Source: Helicobacteraceae bacterium
GTDB lineage: Bacteria; Campylobacterota; Campylobacteria; Campylobacterales; SZUA-545
Reading direction: 5' to 3'
DNA length: 11,846 bases
Assembly (NCBI GenBank): GCA_031276985.1
Contig: JAISMA010000226.1
Location: forward strand, 1 to 11,846
The position numbers and the translations under genes were made by a program. Position 1 is the first letter of the stretch, and each line of letters opens with the position of its first letter. Below, piece by piece: positions 6,702 through 11,846 of this stretch. The notes under the pieces were generated by a model. That model ran no database searches. It was not told the origin of the DNA and saw nothing but the letters and a program-made list of their open reading frames with translations.

Positions 6702-9110
6702 ATGCAAAACGCGAATAACGCCAATTTTCCGACAACAATGCCGTTGATTGTCGAAGGCGAAATGTTTTTATATCCGTTTATGATTTCGCCGCTGTTTTTA
6801 AGCGACGAGAAAAATATCGCCGCCGTAGGCGAAGCGCTCGCAAACCGATCGCCCGTTATGGTCGCCACCGTCAAAGAAAACGGCGAAGGTTTTTACGACG
6901 CGGGGACGGTGGGAATGATTATGCGAAAGCAGGTTTTGCCCGATAAGCGCGTAAAGGCGCTGTTTCAAGGGTTTTCACGAGGCAGGATAACAGCTTTAGC
7001 CGAAACCGACGCAAGCCGCGCCGTATTTGTTAACGTCGTCGAAATAGAAAGCGGCGAGTACGACAAAGCGCGCATTGACGCGCTTCTTGAGAGTTTGAGA
7101 GAAAGCATCCGCTCCCTTTCGGCGGTTAGCTCGCATTTTCCAAACGATATTTTAGGCGCGATCGCAGATTTTAGCGATCCAAACCGCGCGATCGATTTCA
7201 TCGCAAGCGCGTTAAGATTACGGCACGGAGAATCTTACGAACTGCTAATAGAAGCCAATCCTGAAAAGCGGTTAATAAAGTTATTGGAGATTATCGCGCG
7301 GCTTACCGAAAACGCTAAATTACAGCGCGAAATTAAAAGCAAAGTGCATAGCAAAATCGATCAGATTAACCGCGAATATTTTTTGAAAGAGCAGTTAAAG
7401 CAAATCAGAAAAGAGCTTGGCGAGGAGACGCAGCGCGACGAGGAGATCGAAGAGTATCGAAAAAAACTCGAAAAGAAAAAAGATTCTATGGGCGACGAGG
7501 GTTATAAAGAGGTTAGAAAACAACTCGATCGGCTTGGACGAATGCACCCGGACAGCGCGGACGCGAATCTTTTGCAAACCTATATCGAATGGGCGCTAGA
7601 GACGCCTTTTGGCGAGTTCTCCAAAAGCAAGTTAAGCGTCGCCGCCGTAGAGAAGCGACTGGAGATCGATCACTACGGATTAAAAAAGCCAAAAGAGCGG
7701 ATCGTGGAGTTTTTCGCCGTTAGGGAGCTTTTGGAGCGGCGCGAAGCAAACGCAAAAGAGGCGCAAGGCACGATTTTGTGCTTTGTGGGACCGCCGGGCG
7801 TGGGCAAAACAAGTCTCGCCAACTCGATCGCCAAAGCGTTAAAACGCGAGCTTGCGCGAATCGCGCTTGGCGGTTTGGAAGATGTAAATGAATTGCGCGG
7901 ACATCGCCGTACATATATTGGCGCTATGCCTGGGCGCATTGTGCAGGGACTGATTAACGCTAAAACTATGAATCCCGTGATGATATTGGACGAGATCGAC
8001 AAAGTAGGACGCAATATGCGCGGCGATCCGACCGCGGCGCTTTTAGAGATACTCGATCCTGAGCAAAACGATCATTTCCGCGATTATTATCTGAACTTTT
8101 CGGTCGATCTTAGCCGCGTGGTTTTTATCGCCACGGCAAACGATCTAAGCTCCGTTCCCGCGCCGCTTCGCGATCGCCTTGAAGTGATTAGCATTAGCAG
8201 TTACACGCCGCAAGAAAAAATAGAGATCGCAAAACGCTATCTGATTCCGCAAGAGCTAAAAAAGCACGGGCTGGACAAAGAAGAGGTGAAAATATCCGCC
8301 GCCGCCTTGCGCGATATGGCCGAAAAGTACACCAAAGAGGCGGGCGTTCGCAACTTGCGCCGCGCGATCGCGCAGATTTGCAGAAAAGCGGCGAAAACGC
8401 TTTTGGACGACGAAGCCAAAGAGATCGTAGTGGGCGCGGACAATCTCAAGGATTATCTGGAAAAGGTTATTTACGAAGTGGAGCGCGTCGGCAAGAAAAA
8501 CGTCGTGGGCGTGATTAACGGATTGGCTTGGACGCCCGTAGGCGGCGACGTGCTGAAGATCGAGGCGGTGAAAATCCGCGCCTCCGCGCCCGGCTTGCAA
8601 CTGACGGGCAGTCTTGGCGAGGTGATGAAGGAATCGGCACAGATCGCTTACAGCGTGGTTAAAACGCTAATCGACGAGGGTAAAATCAAGATCGATCTAG
8701 CCGCCATTCCCGCGACGACGGACGCAAACGCCAAAGAGACGGCGATTACCGCGAGCGATATGTACAACCGCCACATGATTCACCTTCACGCGCCCGAAGG
8801 CGCGACGCCAAAAGACGGTCCCAGCGCGGGCGCGGCGATGGCGTGCGCGATTGCGTCCATTCTTAGCTCCAAAGCCGCCAGAAGCGATCTCGCGATGACG
8901 GGCGAATTGACGCTCACGGGTAAAATTTTGCCGATTGGCGGACTGAAAGAGAAGCTAATCGCCGCGCATCGCGCCAAGATAAAAACCGCTTTGATTCCGC
9001 AAAAAAATTACGAGAGCGATCTCGACGAAATACCCGACGAGGTTAAAAGCGCCCTTGAGATTATCCCCGTTTCGAAAATCGACGAAGCGATTAAACTCGC
9101 GTTGTCGTAA
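6702..9110 (+). CDS. lon: ATP-dependent protease Lon (LonA)
   Basis: Cytoplasmic hexameric AAA+ serine protease that degrades misfolded and selected regulatory proteins. The 802 residues cover the LonA layout: N-terminal LON substrate-binding domain (about 14-200), a coiled linker rich in Lys and Glu (200-275), the AAA+ motor with Walker A GPPGVGKT at 363-370, Walker B MILDEIDK near 427-434 and the ATAND sensor at 477-481, then the protease domain. The catalytic dyad is intact: S708 in KDGPSAGA and K751 in GGLKEKL, 43 residues apart as in E. coli. The protease domain carries an extra stretch (about 655-690) compared with E. coli Lon; I recall similar extra sequence in Campylobacter Lon. The extreme N-terminus is Asn/Ala-rich (NANNAN) and probably disordered. 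No CIRCE- or HAIR-type heat-shock operator was seen upstream of bamD or lon, so heat control is not evident here. Confidence 0.98.
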   Translation: MQNANNANFPTTMPLIVEGEMFLYPFMISPLFLSDEKNIAAVGEALANRSPVMVATVKENGEGFYDAGTVGMIMRKQVLPDKRVKALFQGFSRGRITALAETDASRAVFVNVVEIESGEYDKARIDALLESLRESIRSLSAVSSHFPNDILGAIADFSDPNRAIDFIASALRLRHGESYELLIEANPEKRLIKLLEIIARLTENAKLQREIKSKVHSKIDQINREYFLKEQLKQIRKELGEETQRDEEIEEYRKKLEKKKDSMGDEGYKEVRKQLDRLGRMHPDSADANLLQTYIEWALETPFGEFSKSKLSVAAVEKRLEIDHYGLKKPKERIVEFFAVRELLERREANAKEAQGTILCFVGPPGVGKTSLANSIAKALKRELARIALGGLEDVNELRGHRRTYIGAMPGRIVQGLINAKTMNPVMILDEIDKVGRNMRGDPTAALLEILDPEQNDHFRDYYLNFSVDLSRVVFIATANDLSSVPAPLRDRLEVISISSYTPQEKIEIAKRYLIPQELKKHGLDKEEVKISAAALRDMAEKYTKEAGVRNLRRAIAQICRKAAKTLLDDEAKEIVVGADNLKDYLEKVIYEVERVGKKNVVGVINGLAWTPVGGDVLKIEAVKIRASAPGLQLTGSLGEVMKESAQIAYSVVKTLIDEGKIKIDLAAIPATTDANAKETAITASDMYNRHMIHLHAPEGATPKDGPSAGAAMACAIASILSSKAARSDLAMTGELTLTGKILPIGGLKEKLIAAHRAKIKTALIPQKNYESDLDEIPDEVKSALEIIPVSKIDEAIKLALS

Positions 9111-9119
9111 GAGTTTTAG

Positions 9120-10490
9120 ATGATCGACTACGAAAAACTCGCCAAATATTCCGCGCCCGTTCCTCGCTATACAAGCTATCCGACCGCGCCGGAATTTAGA
9201 GAGGATTGGACGCAACGCGATTTTATAGATTGCGTTAATCGCTCTAATAAAAACGGCGCGGCGATCAGCCTATATTTTCATCTGCCGTTTTGCCGTTCGG
9301 CATGCTATTTTTGCGGCTGTAACGTAATCTACACCAGCAAAGAAGAGCTAAAAGATCGCTACGTCGATTATATGTCGCGCGAGATCGCGATCGTAAGCAA
9401 GACGCTAGATACAAAACGCGAAGTTCGGCAGATTCATTTTGGCGGCGGCACGCCCACTTTTTTCAGCGCGGCGCAACTTGCGAGAATCATCGGTTTAATC
9501 AAAAACGCCTTTCCAAACATAAGCCAAAACGTCGAATTCGGCGTGGAGATCGATCCTAGATTTTTCTCGATAGAGCAAATGGACGTTTTCGCCAAAAACG
9601 GCGTTAATCGCATTAGTTTCGGCGCGCAGGATTTTAGCCCGCAAGTTCAAGAAGCGGTGCATAGAATCCAGCCGTTTTCAATCACGCAAAACGCCGTTCA
9701 AATCGCGCGCGATCGCGGCGTTAAAAGCGTTAATGTCGACCTCATCTACGGACTGCCGTATCAGAGCGAAAATAGCTTCAAAGAGACTCTAAAACTTACT
9801 TTGGAGCTAAAGCCAGATCGGATCGCGCTGTTTAATTACGCGCATGTGCCTTGGCTAAAAAAAACAATGCGAAAAATCGACGAGACGACTATCCCTTCAG
9901 CCGCCGAAAAACTGAAAATGTTTCAAAGCGCGGCGGAGATATTTGGCGCGGGCGGTTTTGAAATGATCGGCATGGATCATTTCGCAAAGCCAAACGACGA
10001 ATTAAGCGTCGCGCTAAAAGAGGGCAAATTGCGCCGCAATTTTCAGGGCTACACCACGCATAACGAGTGCGATCTGTTTGGTTTTGGCGTTACAAGCATA
10101 AGCGAAGGCGCGGATTTTTACTCGCAAAATTTCCGCGATCTAAACGACTATGAAAAAGCGATCGACGAAGGCAAAGCGCCAATCTTTAGAGGCGCGCAAT
10201 TAAGCGACGACGATCGGTTGCGAAAACGGATTATATTTTCCTTAATGGGTTCGTTCGCGCTTGATTTTGCCGCGATCGAAGCGGAGTTTGGAATCGACTT
10301 TGAAAAGCGTTTCGCTCCAGATTTGGAGGCGCTAAAACCGCTGGAGGCGGACGGATTGCTGTCGATTGCAAATCGCCGCGTCGCCGTTAGCGAAACGGGC
10401 AGATTGCTTATTCGCAATATTGCCATGCATTTTGACGAATACCTAAAAAAAACCGCCGTTTCCGATCGACGTTTTAGCAAAAGCGTTTGA
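9120..10490 (+). CDS. hemN: Oxygen-independent coproporphyrinogen III oxidase (dehydrogenase) HemN
   Basis: Radical SAM enzyme that oxidatively decarboxylates coproporphyrinogen III to protoporphyrinogen IX in haem synthesis without using oxygen. The 456 residues match true HemN length. The N-terminus has RYTSYPTA (16-23), typical of HemN. The 4Fe-4S/SAM site is CRSACYFCGC, with C58, C62 and C65 as cluster ligands and C67 as the extra cysteine found in HemN. GGGTPT at 108-113 is the SAM-binding glycine motif, and DLIYGLPYQ, GMDHFAKPNDEL and QGYTT follow in the expected order. These features argue against HemW, the shorter haem chaperone homologue. The ATG lies nine bases after the lon stop with only a weak GAG ribosome site, so expression may rely on read-through and coupling from lon. 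It implies that the organism makes haem under anaerobic or microaerobic conditions. Confidence 0.96.
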   Translation: MIDYEKLAKYSAPVPRYTSYPTAPEFREDWTQRDFIDCVNRSNKNGAAISLYFHLPFCRSACYFCGCNVIYTSKEELKDRYVDYMSREIAIVSKTLDTKREVRQIHFGGGTPTFFSAAQLARIIGLIKNAFPNISQNVEFGVEIDPRFFSIEQMDVFAKNGVNRISFGAQDFSPQVQEAVHRIQPFSITQNAVQIARDRGVKSVNVDLIYGLPYQSENSFKETLKLTLELKPDRIALFNYAHVPWLKKTMRKIDETTIPSAAEKLKMFQSAAEIFGAGGFEMIGMDHFAKPNDELSVALKEGKLRRNFQGYTTHNECDLFGFGVTSISEGADFYSQNFRDLNDYEKAIDEGKAPIFRGAQLSDDDRLRKRIIFSLMGSFALDFAAIEAEFGIDFEKRFAPDLEALKPLEADGLLSIANRRVAVSETGRLLIRNIAMHFDEYLKKTAVSDRRFSKSV

Positions 10491-10499
10491 CAATCGCGC

Positions 10500-10505
10500 T
10501 ACAAT
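10500..10505 (+). promoter_or_regulatory. Putative -10 box for pgi-pfkA
   Basis: TACAAT in the 43-base gap after hemN, 28 bases before the pgi ATG at 10534. A TTGACA at 10487-10492 overlaps the hemN stop but is only seven bases upstream, far too close to act as the matching -35. The box fits the relaxed Campylobacterota promoter, so pgi-pfkA may have its own start in addition to read-through from hemN. Confidence 0.4.
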
Positions 10506-10521
10506 AACGAGAAATTACGTC

Positions 10522-10527
10522 AAAGGA
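10522..10527 (+). promoter_or_regulatory. Ribosome binding site that decides the pgi start
   Basis: AAAGGA lies six bases before the ATG at 10534 but directly abuts an in-frame TTG at 10528. Only the ATG has a workable spacing, so the protein should begin MISSTRYF, not with two more residues. Confidence 0.7.
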
Positions 10528-10533
10528 TTGTCG

Positions 10534-11760
10534 ATGATTTCATCTACTCGATATTTCGATAGCGAAGGCGATCTGAAAGCCGATCAAAAGGCGCTAAACG
10601 CCGAGCGCAACGCAAAGATCAGCGGATACTACGATCTGCCCGATACGCAAAGCGCTTTGCTAGGCGATCTGGAAGTTTTCGCCAAAAGAACGGCGGGCTT
10701 TGATTCCGTCGTGGTCGCGGGCATTGGCGGTTCGTCGCTTGGCGCGAAAGCCGCCGATCGCTTTTTGCGTCATTTAACCCAACGCAACAACAAAAAATTA
10801 CTGTTTTTGGAAAACGGCGATCCGATAGAGTTGAGCGCGGCGCTGGAATCCGTCAATTTGCACCGATCGTTTATCTTTATCGTCTCCAAAAGCGGCGGCA
10901 CGATCGAGACGATCTCCATTTTCAAACTGCTACTGTCAAGGCTTGGCAAAAACGCGACGGACAGCTCTTGCGCCGAGCAGTTTGCCTTTATCACGGACGA
11001 GGGTTCGCCGCTGGACAAACTCGCGCAAAACAATTCGATCAGCCGTTTTCATCTGCCAAAAAACGTCGGCGGACGATTTTCGGTTTTGAGCGCCGTCGGT
11101 TTAGCGCCGCTTAAAATGGCGGGCTACGATGTGGAGCGGTTGCTAGAAGGCGCAAAAGCGATCCGCGACGATTTTTTCAAAGACGATCCGCTAGGACTTA
11201 GCGCAAAATCGTCGTTTATCGCCAAAAGCGGCGCGCGCGTTAACGCGATCTTTGCCTATTCCAACAGCTTCGAGGAGTTTGTCAAATGGTACGTTCAGCT
11301 TTGGGGCGAAAGTCTGGGCAAACTCGATAAACACAAAAAGCGCGTCGGTTTTACGCCGATAGGTTTGATCGGCAGCGTCGATCAGCACTCGTTTTTGCAA
11401 CTTATCATGGAAGGACCGCTTGATAAGAGCGTAACTTTTATCAAAGTTAGGGATTTTAGGCGTAGCGTCGCCGTGCCGCCTATTAGTTTGGCGGGGCTGG
11501 AAAAATGCGACTTTGCCAATAACCAAACCTTTGAAAAACTTATCAACTCGCAAGCGGACGCGACGCTGGAGGCGATAAAAAGCGTCGGTATTCCCGTCGA
11601 CGAATTGATCGTCGATCGTTTAGATGAATATCATCTAGGCGCTTTGTTTATGTATTACGAGCTTTTAACCTCGCTGGTTGGCGTAAAACTTGGCGTCAAT
11701 ACTTACGATCAGCCCGGCGTCGAGCTAGGCAAGCAGATCTTGGAAAAGAAATTCAAATAG
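10534..11760 (+). CDS. pgi: Glucose-6-phosphate isomerase
   Basis: Interconverts glucose 6-phosphate and fructose 6-phosphate in glycolysis and gluconeogenesis, in the cytoplasm. The 408 residues form the short Pgi type found in Campylobacterota, well below the roughly 550 of E. coli Pgi. Sugar-phosphate-binding SIS motifs are GIGGSSLG at 63-70 and SKSGGTIET at 118-126. Catalytic residues expected from the family are present: R181 in GGRFS, E259 in WGES, H285 in SVDQHS and K400 in the C-terminal signature YDQPGVELGK. The start is the ATG at 10534, chosen because AAAGGA lies six bases before it; an in-frame TTG two codons earlier touches that site and is unlikely to be used. The pfkA ATG comes nine bases after the stop, so the two genes form a glycolytic pair. 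Codon use matches the neighbours, with no sign of recent transfer. Confidence 0.97.
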   Translation: MISSTRYFDSEGDLKADQKALNAERNAKISGYYDLPDTQSALLGDLEVFAKRTAGFDSVVVAGIGGSSLGAKAADRFLRHLTQRNNKKLLFLENGDPIELSAALESVNLHRSFIFIVSKSGGTIETISIFKLLLSRLGKNATDSSCAEQFAFITDEGSPLDKLAQNNSISRFHLPKNVGGRFSVLSAVGLAPLKMAGYDVERLLEGAKAIRDDFFKDDPLGLSAKSSFIAKSGARVNAIFAYSNSFEEFVKWYVQLWGESLGKLDKHKKRVGFTPIGLIGSVDQHSFLQLIMEGPLDKSVTFIKVRDFRRSVAVPPISLAGLEKCDFANNQTFEKLINSQADATLEAIKSVGIPVDELIVDRLDEYHLGALFMYYELLTSLVGVKLGVNTYDQPGVELGKQILEKKFK

Positions 11761-11769
11761 GATAGAACA

Positions 11770-11846
11770 ATGGGCGCAATTGCGGTTATGACAAGCGGCG
11801 GCGACAGCGCGGGAATGAACCCCGGCGTCAAGCAGTTTGTCGAGCA
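11770..11846 (+). CDS. pfkA: 6-phosphofructokinase (partial, N-terminus only)
   Basis: The first 25 codons are in the window; the rest lies beyond the right edge. They read MGAIAVMTSGGDSAGMNPG and continue in frame. The glycine-rich TSGGDSAGMN is the nucleotide or pyrophosphate phosphate-binding loop at the N-terminus of the PfkA family, which phosphorylates fructose 6-phosphate to fructose 1,6-bisphosphate. An AGGA (11759-11762) overlapping the pgi stop gives a ribosome site seven bases before the ATG. Position right after pgi supports the call, since the product of Pgi is its substrate. Whether it uses ATP or pyrophosphate cannot be judged, because the discriminating residues near position 100 are outside the window. 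Confidence 0.85.
   Translation, partial: MGAIAVMTSGGDSAGMNPGVKQFVE

Noticed and set aside
10444..10451. Run of eight A in the 3' part of hemN as a possible phase-variation tract
   Set aside because: It encodes Lys-Lys near the C-terminus after all catalytic motifs, is short, and slippage would alter only the last residues. Phase-variable tracts in this phylum are usually longer and mostly G or C.
10487..10505. TTGACA followed by TACAAT as a full sigma-70 promoter
   Set aside because: The two boxes are separated by only seven bases instead of about 17, so they cannot act together. Only the TACAAT is kept as a tentative -10.

Overview
The window looks like housekeeping chromosome of a Campylobacterota (Epsilonproteobacteria) member that is not AT-rich like Campylobacter or Helicobacter; base composition looks close to balanced. 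This placement rests on gene order I recall from the group: dnaB directly followed by a short comEC (as in Helicobacter pylori) and bamD directly followed by lon (as in Campylobacter jejuni), plus a Pgi of only about 408 residues. Genus and species cannot be named from the sequence alone.

Layout. On the minus strand, bases 1 to 3228 hold a tight unit transcribed leftwards: a nitroreductase-family flavoprotein, the replicative helicase DnaB, and ComEC, the DNA-uptake channel, which runs off the left edge. A short divergent intergenic region (3229-3356) separates it from the plus-strand genes. Bases 3357-5779 hold an M3 zinc oligopeptidase (OpdA/PrlC type) whose stop overlaps the start of a SixA-like phosphohistidine phosphatase. 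A 282-base non-coding gap follows, with an imperfect long hairpin that resembles a degenerate dispersed repeat. Bases 6062-10490 hold bamD (outer-membrane assembly lipoprotein), lon (ATP-dependent protease) and hemN (oxygen-independent coproporphyrinogen III dehydrogenase), closely packed and probably at least partly co-transcribed. From 10534 to the right edge are pgi and the first 25 codons of a 6-phosphofructokinase gene, an upper-glycolysis pair.

How the genes relate. The window mixes DNA replication and uptake, peptide and protein turnover (OpdA-like peptidase, Lon), envelope assembly (BamD), anaerobic-type haem synthesis (HemN) and sugar phosphate metabolism (Pgi, Pfk). No mobile element, CRISPR array, tRNA, rRNA or defence system was seen. 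All full-length genes have intact catalytic motifs.

I did not find a convincing undescribed system. The points most worth a second look are the repeat-like hairpin between sixA and bamD, the strong excess of the palindrome CGATCG across the whole window, and the phosphofructokinase next to pgi in a lineage whose best-known members lack that enzyme.
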